A stretch of 16,476 bases of DNA from an uncultured Bacteroidales bacterium (GTDB lineage: Bacteria; Bacteroidota; Bacteroidia; Bacteroidales; UBA3663): assembly GCA_905236195.1 (NCBI GenBank), contig CAJOOX010000235.1:1-16476 (forward strand). The letters are read 5' to 3'. The translations under genes were made by a program, and so were the position numbers. Every line of letters begins with the position of its first letter. The first letter of the stretch is position 1. The notes beneath the pieces are model-generated. The model searched no databases and was not told the DNA's origin. It was given only the letters and a program-made list of their open reading frames with translations. Positions 6,792-14,320 of this stretch are shown in pieces.

Positions 6792-8045
6792 TTACATGAT
6801 GGTGACCAGAATGTTGTCACCATCCACACGGGTGGTGCAATCCACGCCCTGCTGTTCCTTGAGGTAGGATTCGAGCAGGAAGGTGAACTGAGCGGCATCC
6901 ATCGGCAGGCCGTCGGCATCGACCGGCGGAATCTTGACGTTGTCGAAGATCATCGCCTCGTCGGTGATACCCTGGAGATGGAACTGCGACTTGAACGCAT
7001 TCTTGCGAACCCATTGGCGGAGGATGTCGCGCAGGGCATAGTTGTTGGGACCGAAGCGGTCGTTAAACGTTGTGGAGGAAGCTCCGTCGATGGCGAACTG
7101 GATGACTACGCCAGCCGTCTGCTGGAGAGCGCGGCAGATATCATCGAGGAAGGCAGAAAGATTGTCATTCACAGCATAGGCACAGAGGGCGTCGGTAGCC
7201 GTTGTGTTGAAGCGGTTATAGGGCGTTGCATCCTTGGAAGCGAGCACACGTCCCGTGGAGGTCTCATAGGCCTTCATGATGAGCGACACCCGCGAACCGA
7301 GCGTGGGATTGATATCCTTGTTGATATCGACGGTCACATAGACGTTGGCGCCCGACGTAAGGAGGAGCTGCTTGTCGTTCGAATCGGCAGCACCGCTATT
7401 CTCCTCATAGGCCGCACGGCGTTTGACGGCGTCGAGTTTTCCCTGCAGGTCGATGGTAGTGATGTCGCGCTGGTTGAAACCGTCCTGCACCTTGCCCACA
7501 GCCACACGGCGGTCGAAGTCATTCTGCAGGATGGCGGCATAGGACTCACCGTCGCGCTTGTAGGGGACTACCATGATGGTAGGTTTCAGGACAGGCGCGT
7601 CAGCTTCGGCACGTTGGCGGGCCGACACATACACCTTGTTGGTTTCCAGTCCGCGGAGCAGACGATCGATCCAAACAGTCACACGGTACTGTCCGCGATA
7701 CTGTCCGCTTTCCTTCTGCACCTTCCCTTCCTCGGTCACTTCGGCCACATAGAATTTGTAGCGTCCTGTGGAGTTGAAGTAGGAATTGGTGTAGAGTTTG
7801 TTCTCGTTGGTGATGAGGGGCTGACCTTCAGCCACACCCGGCACTCCCTGATAGAACATTGTGTAGAAGACAGACTTGACGGCATTGGCCTCGACGTCGG
7901 CCTTCTTGGAGGCCTGTCCCATCGAGATGAAGACCGCCTTGTCGCCTGAGGTGGCTTCGAGTGACACCAACTGGAGATATTCCTCAGCGCGAAGCCCGAA
8001 GATCAGGCCAGCGGTGAAAAGAAGAGAGAGCAAATATCTTTTCAT
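6792..8045 (-). CDS. secreted DUF6175-like protein
   Basis: This 417-aa protein has a signal peptide (1-20, LRA|EE). I associate it with the Bacteroidetes family DUF6175 from memory of its central motif (KPTIMVVPYKRDGES at 154-168); this needs a profile search. The N-terminal part (about 22-140) has an LPP20-like order of strand, helix (QASKKADVEANAVKSVFYTM), strand pair. The middle part (about 150-310) looks TolB/CsgG-like, with PTIMVVP, then ANVYVTVDINKDINP and VSLIMKAYETSTGRVLAS. A further C-terminal module (about 311-417) has an RDILRQWV helix. It sits 38 nt downstream of the CsgG-like gene and upstream of the two LPP20 genes. Role unknown; probably a periplasmic partner in the same assembly. 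Confidence 0.7.
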   Translation of the reverse strand: MKRYLLSLLFTAGLIFGLRAEEYLQLVSLEATSGDKAVFISMGQASKKADVEANAVKSVFYTMFYQGVPGVAEGQPLITNENKLYTNSYFNSTGRYKFYVAEVTEEGKVQKESGQYRGQYRVTVWIDRLLRGLETNKVYVSARQRAEADAPVLKPTIMVVPYKRDGESYAAILQNDFDRRVAVGKVQDGFNQRDITTIDLQGKLDAVKRRAAYEENSGAADSNDKQLLLTSGANVYVTVDINKDINPTLGSRVSLIMKAYETSTGRVLASKDATPYNRFNTTATDALCAYAVNDNLSAFLDDICRALQQTAGVVIQFAIDGASSTTFNDRFGPNNYALRDILRQWVRKNAFKSQFHLQGITDEAMIFDNVKIPPVDADGLPMDAAQFTFLLESYLKEQQGVDCTTRVDGDNILVTIM

Positions 8046-8084
8046 TGTCGGAATGTTTTAAAATTCAATGTACGCGCGTGAGCG

Positions 8085-9005
8085 TTAGAAATTGATGCTT
8101 CGGAGTTTGGCTCCGAGACCTGTTTTCTTCTTGGTGGACACCACAAGCGGACGGGCATGAGCCGGGTCTTCGCTCATCAGCTTGAGGTACTCGTCCATAG
8201 CGGTCTTGATTTCCTTGCCGCCCTTCGAGACCTTGCACTGCGAGATATCGCCGGCCATCACTTCGGTCACCTTGAGAGCACCAATCAGTTTCTGGGTCTC
8301 GCGGCCTGCTATGAACCGTACGCTGAACACCTCGAGCTGCTGGCCCTTGGTGATACCGTGATCCGACCCAAGAGTGACGAGACAAGTTTCAATCTCATCA
8401 TCGTCGATGGTGAACTCTTCGGCCAAAACGATGGCTTTGAGTTTGAAATGTTCGTCCATGAAATCCTGGATTTTCTTCTTGTTGGCTTTGAGCACGGCGG
8501 CTACGGCTTCTTCGGGGGTTGCTCCAGTCGAGAGGTCGAGCATACTGTGACCCAACGAGATATTGGCAGTTGCGGAGAGTTTGCCCGTCGAGGCATCTAT
8601 CACCTTGAGGGTATAGTCCACCGTTGCCGAATAGAAGTCGTGGGCATTCTCGCCCTCGGTGCGGCTCTTCTTGATACCGATCTGGGACACATAACCCTGG
8701 AGTATATGTGTGGCACCGGCCTGCTGCATGACACCGAGACGTGCGGTCTCGTCGCCCATAGCGGCTTCCTGGCGGCGTCGTTCCGACTCGACCTGGAGCG
8801 AGGGTACGCTGGCCACATCAATCAATTCCACGCGTTCGGTCTTTGTAATATTGGCCATCACGGAGTTGCGGACCTGTTCGGCCATTGCGGAACCGATATC
8901 CGAGGAATAGGAGAAATACTCGACATATACTACAGGCTTCTGGGCCATAACGCCCGTCAGAGCGCCAAGAGCCAGAACGGCAGTCAGTAATAGTTTCTTT
9001 TTCAT
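8085..9005 (-). CDS. CsgG/LpoB-like secreted protein with FlgT_C-like C-terminal domain
   Basis: This 306-aa protein has a signal peptide (1-21, VMA|Q). Residues about 24-180 match the CsgG/LpoB (TolB-N-like) pattern: strand PVVYVEYF, helix with AMAEQVRNSVM, ERVELIDVASVPSL, a basic helix, then QAGATHILQGYVSQI and a TVDYTLKVIDASTGKL strand pair. Residues about 205-262 (VTLGSDHGITKGQQLEVF, IGALKVTEVMAGDISQCKV) resemble the FlgT C-terminal barrel. The signal peptide lacks a lipobox Cys, unlike CsgG and LpoB. No curli subunit or CsgE/F genes are nearby, so curli export is unlikely. It follows the Sel1 protein gene by 30 nt. A role in an outer-membrane or peptidoglycan-associated complex is inference. 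Confidence 0.75.
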   Translation of the reverse strand: MKKKLLLTAVLALGALTGVMAQKPVVYVEYFSYSSDIGSAMAEQVRNSVMANITKTERVELIDVASVPSLQVESERRRQEAAMGDETARLGVMQQAGATHILQGYVSQIGIKKSRTEGENAHDFYSATVDYTLKVIDASTGKLSATANISLGHSMLDLSTGATPEEAVAAVLKANKKKIQDFMDEHFKLKAIVLAEEFTIDDDEIETCLVTLGSDHGITKGQQLEVFSVRFIAGRETQKLIGALKVTEVMAGDISQCKVSKGGKEIKTAMDEYLKLMSEDPAHARPLVVSTKKKTGLGAKLRSINF

Positions 9006-9035
9006 TTTCTCAGGTTTTATAATGGTTAACTATGA

Positions 9036-10070
9036 TCAGAGTTTTGCTTTAGCTTCGGCGCTGCCCTGGGCTGCGGCCTTCTTGAAGAAGGAACGTGCCT
9101 TCATTGCATTGGGCGCTACGCTTCCGCAACCGGTCTCGTAAACGACACCGAGCATATAGTTGGCCTCAGCCGAACCGCTGGCCTGGAACTTACGTACGGC
9201 TTCGAGTCCGTCGCCTGCATTGTAGGCCTTCATGCCGGCCTCGTAGTTGGCGTCGGTCCTGGGGGCAGCCTGTTCGACGGATGCTTCTTGCTTAACGGCT
9301 GCTTTCTTCTTGGCAGCAGGTGCAGGCGCAGACTGTTCGACGGCAGCGGGCGTTTCCTCAGCGGGCGCTGGAGCATTGTCGTTGCTGCCCTTGCTCATGA
9401 ACCAGACCACAACGGCCACAGCAGCCACACCGATGATGGCGAGCCACTTGCCCATACCGCTTCCTCCGCCTTTTGGTTCGGAAGCCGACGAACCGTAGGA
9501 CTTCGTCCCGCTGCTGCGGGGCTGACGGATGACGGGTTCTCCGTTCTCGTCCTCACCCACCTCGAAGGCCGGGGCACCCTTTGCTGCGGGTGCTCCGTGA
9601 CGGCGCAGCGGAGGACGTTCGTCATAGGAGCGGTCGTCCGACTGGGGAGCGACAGCTTTCTGCTGGGGCTGGCCTCCGGGCAGCGTGATACCGCCCGGCA
9701 GCGTCATACCAGCCGCACCACCGATGATGGTGATGTTGTTGACCACCTGCTGGCTGTTATCAATCGAGCCGACGGTCTGCTGGTTGGTCACCGAGCTTGA
9801 CGTGTTCTGCACGTTGTTCACAGTGTTGGTGTTCGACGTCTGGCTGTTGTCAATATTAGTTGTGGTGGACTGGTCCTGGGCATTGACCACATTGTCGCCC
9901 ATAACGTTGGTACGGCCGCCTGTTGTGACGTTGCGGTTTATCGAGTCGTTGACGGGAACGGGCTGGGGAGCGGATTCGGGCTCAAGACGTTCGCCGCACG
10001 AAGGGCAAAAAATTTCACCTGCATCCACCGCTTCTCCGCAGGTGGGGCATAGACGTGTTTCCTTACTCAT
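9036..10070 (-). CDS. zinc-ribbon, N/Q/S/T-rich, single-TM protein with Sel1-like repeats
   Basis: This 344-aa protein has no signal peptide. Order: a zinc ribbon (Cys8, 11, 22, 25; CPTCG and CPSCG); a low-complexity stretch about 41-115 dominated by Asn, Gln, Ser and Thr, with two NSQ-containing units (IDNSQTSN, IDNSQQVV); a charged Gly/Pro-rich linker; one transmembrane helix (about 208-226, WLAIIGVAAVAVVVWFM); an Ala/Pro/Lys linker; and Sel1-like helices (about 275-344, with AMKARSFFKKAAAQGSAEAKAKL). The likely topology is zinc ribbon in the cytosol and Sel1 repeats in the periplasm, where they would bind another protein. Its ATG overlaps the end of the preceding small gene by 8 nt, suggesting coupled translation. 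Confidence 0.75.
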   Translation of the reverse strand: MSKETRLCPTCGEAVDAGEIFCPSCGERLEPESAPQPVPVNDSINRNVTTGGRTNVMGDNVVNAQDQSTTTNIDNSQTSNTNTVNNVQNTSSSVTNQQTVGSIDNSQQVVNNITIIGGAAGMTLPGGITLPGGQPQQKAVAPQSDDRSYDERPPLRRHGAPAAKGAPAFEVGEDENGEPVIRQPRSSGTKSYGSSASEPKGGGSGMGKWLAIIGVAAVAVVVWFMSKGSNDNAPAPAEETPAAVEQSAPAPAAKKKAAVKQEASVEQAAPRTDANYEAGMKAYNAGDGLEAVRKFQASGSAEANYMLGVVYETGCGSVAPNAMKARSFFKKAAAQGSAEAKAKL

Positions 10071-10368
10071 TTTCTTTGTTTTTTTTTACGGTTTTCTTAC
10101 GGACTGACTTCCGGCTCCCGAGTTCATCGCTGACGGTCATTTCGGCCACGCAGAGGTAGTCGGCAGCCTCTGCATCTCCGCTGATGACGACACGTTTGCC
10201 GTCCATATCTGCGAAGAAGGGATCTCCCACATCGGGCATATCGCTGCGATAGAGGCGCAGCATTTGGGGTTCGCCTCCGGCTTCGGTTTCGAGCCAGGCA
10301 GCCGTACCCTCCGACTTGGAGCCTGGGTTGACCTGACGCACCCTGATGATACCTTCGAATGTCTGCAT
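10063..10368 (-). CDS. small conserved-looking protein with basic C-terminal tail, function unknown
   Basis: I do not recognise the family of this 101-aa protein. Residues 1-78 look like a small beta-rich domain (alternating strands FEGIIRVRQV, QMLRLYR, RVVISGDA, YLCVAEMTV), possibly OB- or SH3-like. The last 17 residues are strongly basic (RKSVRKKTVKKNKENE region). There is no signal peptide or membrane segment, so it is probably cytosolic. The stop codon overlaps the ATG of the zinc-ribbon/Sel1 gene by 8 nt, and it starts 32 nt after the SPFH gene. That tight packing is the best evidence that it is real and belongs to the system. Confidence 0.7.
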   Translation of the reverse strand: MQTFEGIIRVRQVNPGSKSEGTAAWLETEAGGEPQMLRLYRSDMPDVGDPFFADMDGKRVVISGDAEAADYLCVAEMTVSDELGSRKSVRKKTVKKNKENE

Positions 10369-10400
10369 ATCTTCAGTCGTTCATTTACTAGCTCGCTATA

Positions 10401-12476
10401 TTATTTCAGTTTCTCACCGCAGTCGTCACAATAGACGGCATCGGGTGACACATGTGCGCCGCAGGTGGGGCACACCGCAGAGGCTGTCTTCTGGGCGGGC
10501 GCTTCGGGCTGGGGTGCGGGAGCGGCCGGACGGGCAGTAGCTGCGGGCCGTGTGGTGTAGTTGAGCGAGCGGTCGTAAGCCTGGTCGGCGCGGGCCTGTT
10601 CGCGAAGTGTGGCTGCCGAAGCCGTAGCAGCATTGGCAGCCTGGGCATCGACCATACGGTTCATCAAGTCGTACATACGTTCCTGGTTGCGCTGACGCTC
10701 TGCCTCGTAGCGGGCATTGGCCTCGCGTTCGGCCTCCACGCTGTTGCGTGCACCGAGGGCGCGTGCAAATTCCACTGAGGCCTCGCCTCCCTGCATCGCG
10801 AGTAACTGCTCGGGCGTGAGGTCGCGCTGGGTCTCCACCAGACGCTGACGGGCCTCCAGTTCCATACGTTCCTTTTCGAGTTCATGCTGGCGGGCGCTCT
10901 GGTTCATCTTTTCCTTAAGTTCCACCATTCGCTGCATGTCGTCCATCTGCTGACGGTTGGCCTCAGCCTCGAGTTCCAGCTGACGTTTCTGCTGTTCGAA
11001 ATCGAGGTCGGCCTGACGGCGTCGTTCCTCAAAGTCCTGATCACGCCGCATCTGCTCCACCATGATTTCCGTACGGGCCTTCTCGATAATCTGTTCGTTC
11101 TCGCCCTGCAGACGTACGCGTTCGAAGTCGATCTGGTCTTTGAGCTGCATCATACGCAGCGACATACCTGCCTGCAGTTTGTGCTGTTCGGCGGCAGCCC
11201 TCAGGTCGACGAGGTCGGTCTCGCGCACGAGACGTGTCTTCTCGATTTCGGCGAGGGCTGCGTCACGTTCTTCTTCGGTACGGGCCTGACGCAGTTCCTT
11301 CTCCTTCTGGAGCAGGATATAGAATTTCTCCATCTCGTCGTCGCTGAGCAGTTTGTCGCGGTTGACGGCATAGAGCTGCTGACGCAGTTCCTGTTCGGTG
11401 CGTGCCTCGTTGACAGTCTGTTCGTTCTGTACGGCAGCCAGACGGTTCTTGAAGTCATTGGTACGGCGCAGGTAGTCCAGCTCCTTCTCGCTGAGGTAGA
11501 GTTCGCGGCTCAGTTCCACAAAACGCTCGATATCCTGGCTGCTGGCCGAGAGTTCGACGATGCGTGCAATGGTGAGACCTGGGAAGAGATTAGCCAATTT
11601 AGCCTTCACGAGGTCGAGCTGCGGCTGAGCCACCCGGTTGTCGGTCAGTTCGTAGTCGGCGAGCACCTCACGGATGACACCCTGAACGGATTCACTGATT
11701 TCATCCACCAGTCCGGCCGTATTGAGTTCCTTGCGGCCCGTGAGGAAATGCCGGATAAAGGCTTCGTGGTCGGAAATGCGGAAATAGGCATTCAGTCCCA
11801 CCTGAGCCTCCACATATTTGGTACGAACCGTCATCGGCTGGAAGTTGGCATAGTCGTCGAGCGAGCTGCGTTTGGCGCCTATCAGGAGGGGGAAGGCACG
11901 GTTCAGGAGAATGACTATCGAGAAGGCGGCCCCGGCTTTGGCCTGGGCGAAGATGTTGCGCTGCTGTTCGGCGAGGGCGGCCTGCTGGGCTGCGGCCTCG
12001 GCCTCCTTGCTGTTCTCGGCCTCCTTGCGGCGGCTGCGGAACAGTCCCACGAGGGTTTGCCAGCCTCGACGCAGACTGCCCATCACGTTCTCGGCTGCGC
12101 CTGAGATGGCCGGTTTGCGATCTTCGAAATCATAAGTACCTCCGCTGATGGTGGCGATTGTGGCTCCGCCTGCGCGGATATAAGCTGTCGTTCCCTCGGG
12201 CACAATGATGCCGCGAACGGAACCGTAACTCTCGAGTTCGTTTTCGGTAATCACGCGAGCCACCTGTCCCTGCAGGATGTTCCAGTAGATACGCTGTGTG
12301 GCAGTCTGGATATCTGCCGGCAGGTTCTGCGGACGCCCCTTCGGGCTTTCAGCTTCGGGTGCGGGCGTCTTGGGCGCCTCGGGTGCGGCACTCGTGAATT
12401 CAATGCGTGTTCCGCACTTGGTGCAAAACTTGGCTCCGGGTTTCAGTGGAGCATTACATTTCGGACAATTGTTCAT
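10401..12476 (-). CDS. SPFH-like coiled-coil protein with zinc ribbons at both ends
   Basis: This 691-aa protein starts with a zinc ribbon (Cys4, 7, 18, 21) and ends with another (Cys669, 672, 683, 686), both CxxC-x10-CxxC. Residues about 75-315 look like an SPFH (band-7) domain of the YdjI type: VPEGTTAYIRAGG, then VEAQVGLNAYFRISDHEAFIRHF and LFPGLTIARIVELSASSQDI. A hydrophobic stretch at 184-199 may touch the membrane. From about 315 to 550 runs a long charged coiled coil (repeated RQxE/EER patterns), then an Ala/Pro-rich linker. YdjI-type SPFH proteins in Bacillus cooperate with the PspA-like protein YdjF at the membrane. No PspA homologue is visible here. I infer an oligomeric cytosolic or inner-membrane scaffold for the operon. 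Confidence 0.82.
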   Translation of the reverse strand: MNNCPKCNAPLKPGAKFCTKCGTRIEFTSAAPEAPKTPAPEAESPKGRPQNLPADIQTATQRIYWNILQGQVARVITENELESYGSVRGIIVPEGTTAYIRAGGATIATISGGTYDFEDRKPAISGAAENVMGSLRRGWQTLVGLFRSRRKEAENSKEAEAAAQQAALAEQQRNIFAQAKAGAAFSIVILLNRAFPLLIGAKRSSLDDYANFQPMTVRTKYVEAQVGLNAYFRISDHEAFIRHFLTGRKELNTAGLVDEISESVQGVIREVLADYELTDNRVAQPQLDLVKAKLANLFPGLTIARIVELSASSQDIERFVELSRELYLSEKELDYLRRTNDFKNRLAAVQNEQTVNEARTEQELRQQLYAVNRDKLLSDDEMEKFYILLQKEKELRQARTEEERDAALAEIEKTRLVRETDLVDLRAAAEQHKLQAGMSLRMMQLKDQIDFERVRLQGENEQIIEKARTEIMVEQMRRDQDFEERRRQADLDFEQQKRQLELEAEANRQQMDDMQRMVELKEKMNQSARQHELEKERMELEARQRLVETQRDLTPEQLLAMQGGEASVEFARALGARNSVEAEREANARYEAERQRNQERMYDLMNRMVDAQAANAATASAATLREQARADQAYDRSLNYTTRPAATARPAAPAPQPEAPAQKTASAVCPTCGAHVSPDAVYCDDCGEKLK

Positions 12477-12502
12477 AAGTTATGATTTTTTAGTTTACAT
12501 TA

Positions 12503-14275
12503 CTAGCGGGTTGTATAGACGGCCTGAATGCTGCGGCCCGCGCCCTGAGGCGATGCGATTACGCTGACGCGGGTCAGCATACCGTTGGCGACGGCTCTCG
12601 TGCGAGCCAGTTCTTCATCCACTTCGTATTGGAGTGCGATCATCTTGCGGCCCGAGGTATATTGCAGGCGGGAAGCACCGATGAGGTATCGCGGACGGAT
12701 GCCCCAGTACTCATAAAGTTCGGCGGCCACAGATTCTTGAATCTGGCGGAGCTGGTTGTCGACCGCACTTCTGACGGCCTGCAGCACCGAGTCGTTGAGT
12801 CCGTCGGTACGCAGTTTCTCGGCAGCGAGCGGACTGGCGGCTTTTGTGACGATAATGCGTTTTGGAGCCGTTCGCCGTTTGGGTTGCGGCATGGGGTCGG
12901 CGGCGGAGGCGGCCTTTCCCCTTGCGGCAATGGCCATCTGCAGCGTAGGGTCGCCGTAGAGGTTGAATTCGGCCAGCGTGACGGCTTCATAGGGGCCCGT
13001 CTCGTAGTTGTCGAGCAGCGTGATGCGGGCTTTGCCCAGGGCGTCGCCTGCTGTGAATCCCTCCATCAGAGCCGACACAAATTCCGAAGTCAGCACATCG
13101 GCCAGCGAGCCTTTGGCTGTTTCGTCTTGGTTGAACGACGAATCTACCGAACCATAGGCGATCCGTGAGGAACCCATATAGAGGAGGGTCTGTCCGCCCA
13201 AGGCGGCCTGCACCATGCTGTGCCGGGTGTCGAATCCCTTGAAGCGGGCACCGTAGCAGGCTTCCGTCACGATGATATTGGGGCGGGTCAGCTGTTGCAG
13301 GTGGGCTGGGAGGATGGCAGTCCGCCAGTCGCTCGGGTTTTCCACCGACTGTCCCATGAAGCCCGGGGTACCGGGCGCTGCCGATCCGTGCAGATTGAAG
13401 AAGGCCAGCTGCGTCTCGGGCGTCAGATAACGGTCCACTGTTGAGGCCTCTACTTCGGGTGTGAGATAGATGCCCGAGTAGCACGTTTCGTCGGTGGCTT
13501 CGGGAGCATTCATACGGAGCATTCCGTTCTCGCGCAGCAACTTTACGTTCGTATGGGTCACCTTCCGCCAATGCGGGTCGCACTGCGAGTAGGCGTGACG
13601 CACTTTCACATAAGGCAGGGCAATAGCGCGCTCCAGATAACCTGTCAGATAGGACAGGCGTGCATCTTTGGGCAGCGGCAGACGTCCCACCATATACTGT
13701 GGCTCGTAGTCATAGATCTCGCCCGTCGTGATGGCTCGCTGGGTGGTCTGACCGCCGTAGGGATAGGAATAGGGCACATCGGTATCGATTGTCGTATCGG
13801 TTGTATCCTCATCGTCTGCCAGATAATGCCGGATGACAGGCATGGGCACGATGTCGTCGCCGCCCACGATGAAGAGATAGTCCGCGCGGGGCATACGGCC
13901 CGTCTCGGAAGCGCGGTGGATATCACGCAACAGGTCGGCCCACTCAATCCACGAGGCGCCGCGACGCAACGAACGTGTACCGAATCCTGTATCGTAGCTG
14001 TCGGCATCGACAAGCGTATAGGCAATGCCTTGTGCCCTGCGTCCCGCGACAAAGGCATCGAGGGAGACACGCACAGCCGAAGTGGTAGCCCCCAATTTGT
14101 CGGCAAGGGCAGCCACGTGGGTCAGCAGCAACGCATAGACCGAGGGTGCTGCAGCAGCCGCAGGGCTTTCTGCAACACCTGCTTCAGGGGCCGTTTCGTC
14201 GGCTACCCTTGTTCCGCATTCCGGACAGAAGACGGCATCGTCGTCAATCCGGGTTCCGCATTCTGGACAATACAT
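12503..14275 (-). CDS. zinc-ribbon protein with C25 (gingipain/caspase-like) cysteine protease domain
   Basis: This 590-aa protein begins with a zinc ribbon (Cys3, 6, 17, 20) and has no signal peptide, so it should be cytosolic. From about 45 to 450 it follows the peptidase C25 pattern: YLFIVGGDDIVPMP (133-146), DVPYSYPYG (166-174), YMVGRLPLP (194-202), the catalytic His296 in FFNLHGS, the catalytic Cys340 in IIVTEACYG, and the closing NLYGDPTLQM (438-447). Both dyad residues are present, so activity is plausible. Gingipains are secreted with a propeptide and a type IX C-terminal signal. Neither is seen here; instead a further alpha/beta domain (about 470-590) follows. It sits between the transglycosylase and SPFH genes (45 and 26 nt gaps). 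Substrate and trigger are unknown. Confidence 0.85.
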   Translation of the reverse strand: MYCPECGTRIDDDAVFCPECGTRVADETAPEAGVAESPAAAAAPSVYALLLTHVAALADKLGATTSAVRVSLDAFVAGRRAQGIAYTLVDADSYDTGFGTRSLRRGASWIEWADLLRDIHRASETGRMPRADYLFIVGGDDIVPMPVIRHYLADDEDTTDTTIDTDVPYSYPYGGQTTQRAITTGEIYDYEPQYMVGRLPLPKDARLSYLTGYLERAIALPYVKVRHAYSQCDPHWRKVTHTNVKLLRENGMLRMNAPEATDETCYSGIYLTPEVEASTVDRYLTPETQLAFFNLHGSAAPGTPGFMGQSVENPSDWRTAILPAHLQQLTRPNIIVTEACYGARFKGFDTRHSMVQAALGGQTLLYMGSSRIAYGSVDSSFNQDETAKGSLADVLTSEFVSALMEGFTAGDALGKARITLLDNYETGPYEAVTLAEFNLYGDPTLQMAIAARGKAASAADPMPQPKRRTAPKRIIVTKAASPLAAEKLRTDGLNDSVLQAVRSAVDNQLRQIQESVAAELYEYWGIRPRYLIGASRLQYTSGRKMIALQYEVDEELARTRAVANGMLTRVSVIASPQGAGRSIQAVYTTR

Positions 14276-14320
14276 GATTATACTTGACGATTTTGACTAT
14301 TGGACGATTGGACTATTTCT
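14276..14320. repeat. short imperfect tandem repeat in the gap between protease and transglycosylase genes
   Basis: GACGATTTTGACTATT (14286-14301) is followed by GACGATTGGACTATT (14303-14317), two near-identical 15-16 base units filling most of the 45-nt gap. It lies within the leader of the protease gene on the minus strand. No known element matches; it may be a slippage product. Confidence 0.5.

Noticed and set aside
6759..7949. 396-codon plus-strand frame opposite the DUF6175-like gene
   Set aside because: The opposite strand has a signal peptide, a DUF6175-like motif and operon context; this frame has none.
8085..9005. Curli secretion system based on the CsgG-like protein
   Set aside because: No lipobox, no CsgA/B/E/F-like genes, and an added FlgT_C-like tail; the resemblance is at fold level only.
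10884..12104. 406-codon plus-strand frame opposite the SPFH gene
   Set aside because: Its Leu/Phe/His-rich translation is the expected mirror of a Glu/Arg/Gln-rich coiled coil; no start context or domain.
12503..14275. Secreted gingipain-type virulence protease
   Set aside because: No signal peptide, propeptide or type IX C-terminal domain; the zinc ribbon starts at residue 3.
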